Source: Bombella dulcis (GTDB lineage: Bacteria > Pseudomonadota > Alphaproteobacteria > Acetobacterales > Acetobacteraceae). Taken from it: DNA of 64,000 bases. This document shows positions 40,537-49,224 of this stretch, piece after piece; the stretch's first letter is position 1, and each line of letters opens with the position of its first letter. The position numbers and the translations under genes are program-made. Under the pieces are notes generated by a model, which was given only the letters and a program-made list of their open reading frames with translations, had not been told where the DNA came from and did not search any database. Where the stretch lies: assembly GCF_026385505.1 (NCBI RefSeq), contig NZ_JANIDV010000001.1, forward strand, positions 1 to 64,000, read 5' to 3'.

Positions 40537-42087
40537 ATGGATACAAACATAACAAAAAAAGAGGCAAAGAGACAGATAGCAGAACTTCATGAGACTGAAT
40601 CTCGTTTACAAGACTTATCGAATAGAAATCCTGAAGAGGCGATTAAGGAAGCGAGAAAATTAACAGATAAATATTCTGTGAAGTATTTTAATCTAAATCA
40701 GATGAAGGCATGTACTTTGGTTAATGCTGGGAGTCTCATACAGGATAAGAATGCCATTGAGGAAGGTTTAAGAATATTCCAGTGGTGTTATGAACAATAT
40801 CCCAGTCCCGGAATAGCTTATAATTTAGCAAACGGCATGAGTGCCATGATTGGTACACCACCACATGACGTGGATTGGCTGGATCATCAGGAAAGAACAC
40901 GGCATGATCGTAACAAGATACGTCAATATTTCTGGAAGGCAGCAGATGGTAAAAAATTTGATAATACAGAAAGGTCAATCGCTTTAACAAATCTTGGAAA
41001 TCAATTTTCAGCCAGTTTCCGATATGGAGATGCACAGGATGCATGGTTTTTTGCCCTGAAAGCAGACTTGGAAAATGGGGTTGCCGCCTCTTGTGCGGCT
41101 CGGAATTTGTTTCGTCTGTATCGCCAGGGAATGGGTTCTGATGCAACACTTGAACAGATAAAAAGACTGAACAGGCTTGTAAGGCTGAATAAGGGAAAAT
41201 TGACTGAATATACCAGTCAAAAAGAAGCTGACGATATTCTGAATTTTGCGAACCTATGGGATGAGCCTTTGGCTCAGCCTTCATCTGAGAGTTCCTATGT
41301 GCAGTGGGTTAAAGATGAACGTCTTGCTCTTGCGCCGACTTTGGAGGCTATGAATCTTACCTCAGAAACTTTGGATTGGTTGTGTTTACCCGACATCAGA
41401 GGTTTAATAAGTGAAGGTCAGCCAATTATATTTCCCATGTTTAATATGTTGAAAAGCGATTACATTCTGGCTCGCGATCTGACGTGGCGGGCTTTAGATG
41501 GAGATCGTTGGGCAGACATAGAAGGGTTTGCCAGTACATTTGATGGTGCTTTGTACGGAGCAGATATGTCAGCTCTTATTCTGGCTCATCGCTCAGTATT
41601 GGATCTCCTGGATAAGATTTCTGTATTCATCAACAGATATTTTGAACTTGGGGAGAATATGAAAGGTGTAAATTTTAGTAATTTGTGGCGTGTTTCTAAG
41701 AGTGTAAATGGTGAACGTCCGTTAAAAGATAAAGTTGTAGACATAATTAATTCTGGTGTCCAAGCGCTCTATGGTCTGGTTGAATTGTCTGGAGATTATA
41801 ATTCTGACAATGGCATTTTCAATTCTCACAAAAACATACGGAATTCTTCAACGCATCGTTTCGTAATATTGCATGATTATTTGCTTCATGAAGAAGGGAA
41901 TTCTTTTGAAGAGATAGAAAGATACGAATTTGTACAATTTCAGGACGAGGTCCTTCAGGCACTCCGTATTGCACGGTCAGCATTGCAGATACTTGTTTTA
42001 TCGATAAAACAGAATGAAGATATATTATCGAAAGATAGTGAGGGTCTTGTTCTGACTATTGATGTTCCTGATTTCAGGAGAATGTAG
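40537..42087 (+). CDS. LA2681-like HEPN-domain protein with TPR-type N-terminus
   Basis: Start at 40537 (MDTNITKKEAKRQIAELHET), with AAGGAAA upstream. 516 residues. About 1-230 are TPR-like helices (GIAYNLANGMSAMIG; ERSIALTNLGNQFSASFRYG). About 300-490 match the LA2681-type HEPN domain, with the catalytic R-x4-H as R-N-S-S-T-H near residue 435. HEPN proteins with this motif are usually metal-independent RNases used in toxin-antitoxin or abortive-infection roles. The gene is AT-rich and stands alone next to a tRNA gene. Confidence 0.75.
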   Translation: MDTNITKKEAKRQIAELHETESRLQDLSNRNPEEAIKEARKLTDKYSVKYFNLNQMKACTLVNAGSLIQDKNAIEEGLRIFQWCYEQYPSPGIAYNLANGMSAMIGTPPHDVDWLDHQERTRHDRNKIRQYFWKAADGKKFDNTERSIALTNLGNQFSASFRYGDAQDAWFFALKADLENGVAASCAARNLFRLYRQGMGSDATLEQIKRLNRLVRLNKGKLTEYTSQKEADDILNFANLWDEPLAQPSSESSYVQWVKDERLALAPTLEAMNLTSETLDWLCLPDIRGLISEGQPIIFPMFNMLKSDYILARDLTWRALDGDRWADIEGFASTFDGALYGADMSALILAHRSVLDLLDKISVFINRYFELGENMKGVNFSNLWRVSKSVNGERPLKDKVVDIINSGVQALYGLVELSGDYNSDNGIFNSHKNIRNSSTHRFVILHDYLLHEEGNSFEEIERYEFVQFQDEVLQALRIARSALQILVLSIKQNEDILSKDSEGLVLTIDVPDFRRM

Positions 42088-42442
42088 CTGTAATTTCTTC
42101 ATATTGGTGTTTAATTTACGCCGACACCGTAATCAATGTTCTTTGTGTCTCATCTGACAATTTATGATGGATGGAAAGTCATCCAATTCTGCTGTGAATG
42201 GCAATTTCATTTTTGAACTCTCATTGAGGCAGAGCAGCAAGATTTTTTAAAGATATTAAGTATATTCGGAAAGAGCCTTTGTAAGTCTCTGGCTATTCAG
42301 GCTGAGACGGATCTTAGCGGAACACTGGCCACGAAAGCGGCAGCCTTTAATAGTTTTTTTTAGGATGATAGATGTAGGTGGCGTTTTACAAGTCATCGGG
42401 ATCTTAAAAACGTCACAGCAAAGTTGAACTGGAAAGATTCAT
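42088..42442. other. 355-base gene-free stretch between the HEPN gene and tRNA-Arg
   Basis: AT-rich with a T8 run at about 42352-42361 but no convincing stem in front of it. I see no ORF of weight and no direct repeat of the tRNA 3' end that would mark an integration site. Confidence 0.5.
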
Positions 42443-42518
42443 GGTGGACCCGGCGCGATTCGAACGCGCGGCCTTTGCCTTCGGAGGGCAACGCTCTATC
42501 CAGCTGAGCTACGGGTCC
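42443..42518 (-). tRNA. tRNA-Arg (anticodon CCG)
   Basis: On the minus strand the acceptor stem GGACCCG pairs with CGGGTCC and the gene encodes its own CCA. The D-arm reads GCTCAGCTGGATAGAGC, the T-arm GCGCGTTCGAATCGCGC. The anticodon loop is CTCCGAA or very close to it, giving CCG, which reads CGG Arg codons. The coordinate of the 5' end may be off by one base. Confidence 0.93.
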
Positions 42519-42589
42519 CCGTTGACGGTACTTTTAACGGCAAGGAGCGTGCTTGCCTAGCCCTTGATGCACTCTTTTTTCCATTCCGT

Positions 42590-43624
42590 TCAGCGTGTCT
42601 GCTCCAGCCATAGCCACATGGTGGCGGCACTGTCCCCGCCAGAGGGCAGGAAACGTCCGGGCTGTTCAATCCATGAGATGATGTCCCTGGCAGGCCGGTC
42701 ATGTGGTTCACGGGTGATGAGGTGATAGCCACGGGGCAGCTCATCCAGACGGAAGAGGGATGGCGGAGCCTGCCGGATGAGGCGACGTGTGGCCGAGGCA
42801 GGAACAAACTGGTCCCGGTCACCCCAGATGAGCAGGGTCGGTGTCCGCACGGAGGGCACCTGCTCCAGCGCACGGCTCATCAGATGGGTCAGCCCCCGCA
42901 GGGCATGAACATTTGTGCCGTGGCGGGTCAGGGGGTCAAAAAACATGCGGCGGAGGGCTTTGAGATTGCCCGTGGCGACATGATGCCCCGGCATATGCGC
43001 ACCCGTCAGCCGTGCCTGTGGGGTAATGAGGTTCCAGCCTTCCAGAAGGGTCTGCCACGGCTCGCCAATCGTCATGATGGCCGGGGCCAGAAGGATCAGC
43101 CCGTCAGGGTGGGGGGCGGGCAATGTCGTGCTGGCCAGAAGGGCAATGGTACCCCCCATGCTTTCCCCCATCAGATAGAGGGGCAGGTCCGGCCAGTGCT
43201 GCTGGCACCAGCGGGTTTCTTCCACGGCATCGGCAATCATGCGGTCTGTCGTGCTCCAGCCTCCCCTGGTCGGGAATTCCCCAAATCCCCGCACATCCGG
43301 TGCCACGATGAGAAAACCCGCCCTGTTCAGGGCTGGTGCCATGACTTCCCACGCATCCCGGCTGTCCCCAAAGCCATGAAAGGTCAGAATGATCCCGTGT
43401 GGAGTACCCTGTGCCGGGTAAAGTCGTACCGGTGCCCGACGGCCATCGGAGAGAGCAATCTGCGTGCTGGCCGGGATGAAGGCGGCTTCAGCAGGGCGGT
43501 GGGGCAGACTTTGTGGCGCAGGCAGAGTCTGGCACCCGCCGAGCAGGGCCATGAGCAGAAATACGGCCATGACGGACAGGGGGCCGTTTTTAAAACGCCG
43601 GAAATCGGCTAGAGAAGAAAGCAT
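42590..43624 (-). CDS. Alpha/beta hydrolase lipoprotein (monoacylglycerol-lipase-like)
   Basis: Start at 43624 (MLSSLADFRRFKNGPLSVMA). The signal ends in lipobox LLGGC. 344 residues of the serine aminopeptidase S33/hydrolase_4 type: ILTFHGFGDSRDAWEVM, nucleophile elbow YLMGESMGGTIALLA, Asp in LLIWGDRDQFVPA and a late His in GYHLITREPHD. A membrane-bound lipase or esterase is likely. It is divergent from polA, and a long upstream extension is rejected because it would run into polA. Confidence 0.85.
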   Translation of the reverse strand: MLSSLADFRRFKNGPLSVMAVFLLMALLGGCQTLPAPQSLPHRPAEAAFIPASTQIALSDGRRAPVRLYPAQGTPHGIILTFHGFGDSRDAWEVMAPALNRAGFLIVAPDVRGFGEFPTRGGWSTTDRMIADAVEETRWCQQHWPDLPLYLMGESMGGTIALLASTTLPAPHPDGLILLAPAIMTIGEPWQTLLEGWNLITPQARLTGAHMPGHHVATGNLKALRRMFFDPLTRHGTNVHALRGLTHLMSRALEQVPSVRTPTLLIWGDRDQFVPASATRRLIRQAPPSLFRLDELPRGYHLITREPHDRPARDIISWIEQPGRFLPSGGDSAATMWLWLEQTR

Positions 43625-43667
43625 CTGCAAGACTGGTCTGTCTGCACGGGCAGGGGAGAAAGACGGC

Positions 43668-46451
43668 GTGACGTCAGAAAATACACATCTGGTTCTGGTG
43701 GATGGTTCGGGGTTCATTTTCCGTGCCTTCTTTGCCATTCGCCACATGAGTAATCCGGAGGGTGTACCCGTCAATGCCGTTTACGGCTTCACCAACATGC
43801 TCATGCAGCTCATGAGGGAACATGAAGGCCAGCCGATGGCCGTGATCTTCGATGCAGGCCGCAGGACGTTCCGTAACGACATTTATCCCGATTATAAAGC
43901 CCATCGTCCCGAACCGCCGGAAGACCTGCGCCCCCAGTTCGACCTCATCCGTCAGGCGACGGACCAGTTCGGGATTCCGGCCATCGAGCTGCCGGGCTGG
44001 GAGGCGGATGACCTGCTGGCAACCTATGCCCGTCTGGTCGTGGAGCAGGGCGGCAGCTGCACCATCATTTCGTCAGATAAGGACCTGATGCAGCTTATCC
44101 GTCCCGGCGTCTCCCTGAAGGACCCGATGAAGCAGAAGCCCATCGGTCTGGCCGAGGTGGAAGCCAAGTTTGGCGTGACGCCCGACAAGGTGGTGGACGT
44201 GCAGGCCCTCATGGGGGATTCCACCGACAACGTACCGGGCGTACCGGGGATCGGTCCCAAAGGGGCAGCACAGCTCATCAACGAATATGGATCGCTGGAT
44301 GCCGTTCTGGCAGCAGCTCCCGGCATGAAGCCCTCCAAGAGGCGGCAGAACCTGATCGATCATGCCGAGGGAGCACGCATTTCCCGTCAGCTGGTGCTGC
44401 TGGCGGATGACGTGGCGGTGCCTGTTCCCGTGGATGAACTGCGTCCCCGTGGTGAACCCGATGCCGAAACACTGCGGAGCTGGCTGGAGAGTATGGGGTT
44501 TTCATCCATTCTCCAGCGCATGGGCTTTGGCGGCAAGGCTCGTCATCCGGCACAGCGCAGGCCTGATGCCAGTCCGGCCTCTGCTTCAGCAGAGGCGCAG
44601 GAGGCTGGAGACATTCCCCGCAGTGATGCTCCTTTTGGCCCCTATGAGACCGTCACGGACAGGGAGACGCTGGCCCGGTGGATTGAGGCGGCCCAGGCCG
44701 CAGGGCGTGTGGCCGTGGATACGGAAACAACCGGCCTGAATGCCCGTACGGCGGAAATTGTCGGCTTGTCTCTGGCCGTGGCACCAGGTAAGGCCTGTTA
44801 TGTGCCGTTCCGTCATGAAGGCACGCTGGAAGCTCCCGTGGGTGAACAGCTGGACGTGAAGGAAACGCTGGAGCAGCTTGCCCCGCTGATGGCCGATGAT
44901 GCGGTGCTGAAGATTTTCCAGAATGCGAAATATGATCTCACCATTCTGCGGCAGGCCGGGCTGGATGTCATTGCACCGCTGGATGACACGATGCTGCTTT
45001 CCTACGCCCAGTCTGCCGGGGCGCACGGGCAGGGCATGGATGAACTCTCCCGTCTGCATCTGGGCCATACGCCCATCCCTTATGACGAGGTGACGGGGAC
45101 AGGGCGTAACCGCATCCCGTTCACGCAGGTGCCGCTGGATAAAGCTACGGCCTATGCGGCAGAAGATGCCGACGTGACATTGCGCCTCTGGGAGGTGCTG
45201 CGGGTAACACTACCCCGCCAGAAGGCCACGGCTCTGTATGAGGAAATGGAACGCCCGCTCATCACTGTTCTGGAGCGGATGGAGGAGGCGGGCATTCGGG
45301 TGGATGCCGATGAGCTGCGCCGCCTGTCGGAGGATTTCGCCAGTCGCATGGCGGAGATGGAGCAGGGGATTTACGACCGGGCCGGGCGGCCCTTCAATAT
45401 CGGTTCGCCCAAGCAGCTGGGGGAAATCCTGTTTGATGAAATGGGCATATCCGGTGGCAAACGGACCAAGACAGGCGCATGGGGGACGGATTCCCGTGTT
45501 CTGGAGGAGCTGGCCGAGCAGGGGCACGACCTGCCCACAGCCATCCTGAACTGGCGGCGTCTGGCCAAGCTGAAATCCACTTATGCAGATGCGCTGCTCA
45601 AGCTGATGGACCCGAAAACCCAGCGTGTGCATACGACTTTCCAGATGACGACCACGACTACGGGGCGTCTCTCCTCCAACGAGCCGAACCTTCAGAACAT
45701 CCCCATCCGCACGGAGGAAGGGGCACGCATCCGTCAGGCCTTTGTGGCGGCACCGGGGCACAAGCTGCTGTCTGCCGATTACAGCCAGATCGAGCTGCGT
45801 CTTCTGGCCCATGTAGCACAGATTGAACCGCTTCTGGATGCCTTCCGTCATGGGCAGGACATTCATGCCCGCACGGCCTCCGAAGTGTTCGGCATTCCTC
45901 TGGAAGAGATGGACCCGCTGACGAGACGGCGGGCCAAGGCCATCAATTTTGGCATCATTTACGGCATTTCGGCCTTTGGTCTGGCCCGTCAGCTTCAGGT
46001 GCCGCAGGGTGAGGCCAAGCGGTACATCGAAGCCTATTTTGAACGCTATCCCGGCATCCGGGATTACATGGAAAAGATGAAGGAAGAAGCCCGGGAAAAG
46101 GGCTATGTGCTGACCCCCTTCGGCCGTCGCTGTTATGTGCCGGGAATTACGGCCAAGCAGGCCGCACAGCGGTCCTATGCCGAGCGTCAGGCCATCAATG
46201 CGCCCTTGCAGGGGGGAGCGGCGGACATCATCAAGAAAGCCATGATCCGCCTGTCAGGCCGTCTGGCCGGGACGGGGCTGAAAGCCCGGATGCTGCTTCA
46301 GGTGCATGACGAACTGCTTTTTGAAGTCCCGGAAGAAGAGGCCGGGGAGACGGCAGCCCTTGTGAAAGAGGTCATGGAATCCGTGGCAGAGCTGGATGTT
46401 GCCCTGTCCGTGGAGACGGGGCTTGGTCAGAATTGGGCCGAAGCGCATTGA
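43668..46451 (+). CDS. polA: DNA polymerase I
   Basis: GTG start at 43668 after GGGGAG, giving 927 residues. Three domains are visible: 5'-nuclease (VLVDGSGFIFRAFFAIRHM to about 300), 3'-5' exonuclease with intact D-x-E in VAVDTETTGLN (about 350), and polymerase motifs A SADYSQIELRLLAHVA (about 703), B RRAKAINFGIIYGIS and C LQVHDELLFEVP (about 878). Both editing and nick-translation functions should be active. It removes RNA primers and repairs DNA. Confidence 0.96.
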   Translation: MTSENTHLVLVDGSGFIFRAFFAIRHMSNPEGVPVNAVYGFTNMLMQLMREHEGQPMAVIFDAGRRTFRNDIYPDYKAHRPEPPEDLRPQFDLIRQATDQFGIPAIELPGWEADDLLATYARLVVEQGGSCTIISSDKDLMQLIRPGVSLKDPMKQKPIGLAEVEAKFGVTPDKVVDVQALMGDSTDNVPGVPGIGPKGAAQLINEYGSLDAVLAAAPGMKPSKRRQNLIDHAEGARISRQLVLLADDVAVPVPVDELRPRGEPDAETLRSWLESMGFSSILQRMGFGGKARHPAQRRPDASPASASAEAQEAGDIPRSDAPFGPYETVTDRETLARWIEAAQAAGRVAVDTETTGLNARTAEIVGLSLAVAPGKACYVPFRHEGTLEAPVGEQLDVKETLEQLAPLMADDAVLKIFQNAKYDLTILRQAGLDVIAPLDDTMLLSYAQSAGAHGQGMDELSRLHLGHTPIPYDEVTGTGRNRIPFTQVPLDKATAYAAEDADVTLRLWEVLRVTLPRQKATALYEEMERPLITVLERMEEAGIRVDADELRRLSEDFASRMAEMEQGIYDRAGRPFNIGSPKQLGEILFDEMGISGGKRTKTGAWGTDSRVLEELAEQGHDLPTAILNWRRLAKLKSTYADALLKLMDPKTQRVHTTFQMTTTTTGRLSSNEPNLQNIPIRTEEGARIRQAFVAAPGHKLLSADYSQIELRLLAHVAQIEPLLDAFRHGQDIHARTASEVFGIPLEEMDPLTRRRAKAINFGIIYGISAFGLARQLQVPQGEAKRYIEAYFERYPGIRDYMEKMKEEAREKGYVLTPFGRRCYVPGITAKQAAQRSYAERQAINAPLQGGAADIIKKAMIRLSGRLAGTGLKARMLLQVHDELLFEVPEEEAGETAALVKEVMESVAELDVALSVETGLGQNWAEAH

Positions 46452-46481
46452 CGAAGTGAGACAGCACGAAGGAGACAGAGC

Positions 46482-47144
46482 ATGACTCTTCAGCAGGATG
46501 AGGAAAAGACGGGGCTGGACCCCAGAACGAAGGTCCGCCGTGCCTGGTGGAGTGTTCTGGGCCTGTTTCTGCTGGCGGTACTGCTGGGTTATGGGGGGTA
46601 CTGGCTCTCCACGGGTGCGGGTGAAGGGGCACGGGTCCACACGCAGGGCAATGTCGTGGGCGGGTCTTTCCGTGTCTTTTCCCTTGGCGGGGGCATGGTG
46701 ACGGAAGGTGATTTCCGGGGATCATGGGCGGTCGTCTGGTTCGTGGACCCACGCTGCCCGTCTGAACGTTGCCAGCCTCCGCTCAGGGCACTGGACCAGA
46801 CACTCGTGACGATGAAGCAGAAGGGACGCCATACCCTGCCGCTGGTCGTCTCTCTGGATGCAAAGGCCGAGGACCCCGATACGCTGAAAGATTATGTGAT
46901 GGGCGTTGCCCCGCATATTTTTCCCGTCTTTGCGACCCCGAACATGACACAGGCCATGACAGGGCTTTTCCACGCACCGTATGAGCTGGAAGCGGGGCAG
47001 AGTTATTACAGGCCTGCCCCGTCCTTCGTGGTGATGACACCGGAGGGACATTATGCTGGTATGCTGCCCGTGACAGATGATGCCGCCAGCCTGACGGCCG
47101 GTCTTGAGCGGCTCATGGCCCCGTCAGGCCAGAACAGAGAGTAA
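46482..47144 (+). CDS. Degenerate SCO/thioredoxin-like membrane protein
   Basis: 220 residues with one N-terminal membrane anchor (WWSVLGLFLLAVLLGYGGYW) and a periplasmic thioredoxin-like domain resembling SCO1/SenC. SCO proteins bind copper through C-P-x2-C(P) plus a later His before a strand ending in P-x-G. Here the Cys pair is CPSERC, one residue wider, and the His position reads YYRPAPSFVVMTPEG with no His. Copper delivery is therefore doubtful; a thiol role is possible. It is followed within ten bases by the HAD gene. Confidence 0.65.
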   Translation: MTLQQDEEKTGLDPRTKVRRAWWSVLGLFLLAVLLGYGGYWLSTGAGEGARVHTQGNVVGGSFRVFSLGGGMVTEGDFRGSWAVVWFVDPRCPSERCQPPLRALDQTLVTMKQKGRHTLPLVVSLDAKAEDPDTLKDYVMGVAPHIFPVFATPNMTQAMTGLFHAPYELEAGQSYYRPAPSFVVMTPEGHYAGMLPVTDDAASLTAGLERLMAPSGQNRE

Positions 47145-47153
47145 GGAACACCC

Positions 47154-47831
47154 ATGTTACGCTACCCCATCATTCTGCTGGATTATGATGGCACTCTGGC
47201 TGAAACCCGCCCGGCCATCCTGCGGAGCCTGGAGGAAGCTTTCAGGGACATCGGCCGTACGCCGCCGCCCCGTTCCTATCTGGTAGAGCGGCTGGGCAAG
47301 GGCGATGCGCTACAGGGGTTTTACCAGAGCATCGTGGATGAGGGAGCCTCCCTAGAGGAAGCCCAGCGTTATGTTGCGGCTTACCGCCAGCGTTACGCAC
47401 AGGCTGATGAGGAAGAAACCTACCTCTATGACGGTGCCCATGAGGTCCTGCATATTCTGCAGGAAAGGGGCTACAGGATGATCGCCCTGAGCAACAAGCA
47501 TGGCCCGACCCTGCGGCACAGTCTGGCCCGCTTCCAGCTGGAGACATTCTTTGAGGCGTCTTTCGGCGCGGAAGAGGGGCTGCCCCGCAAGCCGGAACGG
47601 GAAGTGTTCACCCAGCGTCTGTCCCATCTGTTGCCGGGCTGGGAAGCCGGACAGTTCCTGATGGTTGGTGATACGACGGCGGATATTCAGTTTGCCCAGA
47701 CGCTCGGCATGGATGTCTGCTGGGCCAGTTACGGGCATGGTGTGGCTGAAGTCTGCAAGGCCCTGAAGCCGAATTATCAGCTGGACAGTCTGTGGGAGCT
47801 GTCGACTCTTCTGTCGAAAACTGAACGTTGA
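47154..47831 (+). CDS. HAD-family phosphatase (Gph-like)
   Basis: 225 residues. Motif I is LLDYDGTLAET with the nucleophile and acid Asp pair, motif II MIALSNKHG, and motif III/IV LPRKPER and MVGDTTADIQFAQTLGMD. A helical cap lies between about 15 and 85. Phosphoglycolate or a similar small phosphate ester is the likely substrate. It ends just before a strong terminator. Confidence 0.85.
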   Translation: MLRYPIILLDYDGTLAETRPAILRSLEEAFRDIGRTPPPRSYLVERLGKGDALQGFYQSIVDEGASLEEAQRYVAAYRQRYAQADEEETYLYDGAHEVLHILQERGYRMIALSNKHGPTLRHSLARFQLETFFEASFGAEEGLPRKPEREVFTQRLSHLLPGWEAGQFLMVGDTTADIQFAQTLGMDVCWASYGHGVAEVCKALKPNYQLDSLWELSTLLSKTER

Positions 47832-47850
47832 AGGCACTGACTTCATGAAG

Positions 47851-47886
47851 AACAGGCCCTGCTCCTGAAAAGGAGCAGGGCCTGTT
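47851..47886. terminator. Strong bidirectional terminator between HAD gene and purD
   Basis: A perfect 15-base-pair stem AACAGGCCCTGCTCC / GGAGCAGGGCCTGTT with loop TGAAAA. It separates convergent genes. Confidence 0.85.
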
Positions 47887-47910
47887 TCATGCGTGGCGTG
47901 CAGTGATATC

Positions 47911-49149
47911 TTACAGCCCGATATCGCTGCGGAGCATTTTGTCATCCCATTGGATGGTCGCAGCGGCCTCATAGGCACGGGAGCGTGCCTTGGCGGCCGT
48001 GGGACCCGTGGCGCAGATGGTCAGGACACGGCCACCATTGGCCAGCAGCCTGTCACCATCCAGCTTCGTTCCGGCATGGAAGACGGACACGCCGGGAAGC
48101 TGTTCCGTCCGGTCCAGTCCGGAAATGACACCGCCCTTCACGGGTGCATCAGGGTATCCCCTGGCGGCCAGCACCAGAGAGATGGAAGGCTTGTCCGAGA
48201 AGCGGATGCTGTCTTCAGAAAGGGTACCTTCCGCCAGGGTCTTGAGGGCCGGGAGCAGGTCGCTTTCCAGACGGATGAGCAGGGCCTGTGCTTCCGGGTC
48301 ACCAAAACGCACATTGTATTCGATGAGTTTCGGGCCTTCTTCCGTCAGCATCAGGCCAGCGAAGATCACGCCACGGAAGGGCGTGCCACGGCGGACCATT
48401 TCGGCCAGCATTGGGCGGACGGTGAGGTCCAGCGCAGCTTCCTGTGCAGCACGGTCAAAATCAGGTGGCGGGCAGATGGCTCCCATGCCGCCGGTGTTCG
48501 GCCCGGTATCACCATCACCGACCCGCTTATGGTCCCGGGCGGCCCCGATCAGGCTGGCCTTGTCATCGGCACAGAAGGCGAAGAGGGAGACTTCCCGCCC
48601 GACAAGGCATTCCTCGATGACCAGCGGCAGGCCAAGGCGGTCAATGGCTTCCAGGGCTTCATCCACGCTCTGGGCCACGACCACGCCCTTACCGGCAGCC
48701 AGACCATCCGCCTTGATGACGATGGGGGCACCCTGTTCACGCACATAGGCTTTGGCAGCCTCTTTGGTGCTGCCGGTATCGAAACGCTGCCAGCAGGCCG
48801 TGGGGATACCGGCAGCATCGGCGACTTCCTTGGTGAAGGCCTTGCTACCTTCCAGCGCAGCTGCTGCTTGGGAAGGACCGGCACATGCAATGCCCGCCTG
48901 CTGGCAGGCATCGGTCAGTCCTGCCACGAGGGAGACTTCAGGCCCCGGTACGACGAGGTCAATCTTTTCCTTCTCGGCGAAGGCGACAAGGCCGGGAATG
49001 TCGTCAGCAGCGATGGAAACGCAGCGGGCACAGTCCGCCATGCCGGGATTGCCGGGAGCGGCAAAGAGTGTGTCCAGCAGAGGGGATCGGGCAATGGCTG
49101 TGGCGAGGGCATGTTCCCGCCCACCTGAACCCACCAGAAGTACGCGCAT
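47911..49149 (-). CDS. purD: Phosphoribosylamine-glycine ligase
   Basis: Start at 49149 (MRVLLVGSGGREHALATAIA), after AAGGAAACAGG. 412 residues with the ATP-grasp fold: VPGPEVSLVAGLTDACQQAG, VIKADGLAAGKGVVVAQS, NTGGMGAICP and EYNVRFGDPEAQAL. It joins glycine to phosphoribosylamine in purine synthesis. It is divergent from xseA, separated by 75 bases. Confidence 0.96.
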   Translation of the reverse strand: MRVLLVGSGGREHALATAIARSPLLDTLFAAPGNPGMADCARCVSIAADDIPGLVAFAEKEKIDLVVPGPEVSLVAGLTDACQQAGIACAGPSQAAAALEGSKAFTKEVADAAGIPTACWQRFDTGSTKEAAKAYVREQGAPIVIKADGLAAGKGVVVAQSVDEALEAIDRLGLPLVIEECLVGREVSLFAFCADDKASLIGAARDHKRVGDGDTGPNTGGMGAICPPPDFDRAAQEAALDLTVRPMLAEMVRRGTPFRGVIFAGLMLTEEGPKLIEYNVRFGDPEAQALLIRLESDLLPALKTLAEGTLSEDSIRFSDKPSISLVLAARGYPDAPVKGGVISGLDRTEQLPGVSVFHAGTKLDGDRLLANGGRVLTICATGPTAAKARSRAYEAAATIQWDDKMLRSDIGL

Positions 49150-49224
49150 CCTGTTTCCTTTTATATCTCGTGTGACGCAGATAGCCGCTTTCATGTTATC
49201 CGTCATTTAGCATAGAATGAGCGC

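Noticed and set aside
42443-42518. tRNA-Arg as the insertion site of the HEPN locus
   Set aside because: No direct repeat of the tRNA 3' end and no integrase found on either side of the HEPN gene, so island boundaries cannot be shown.
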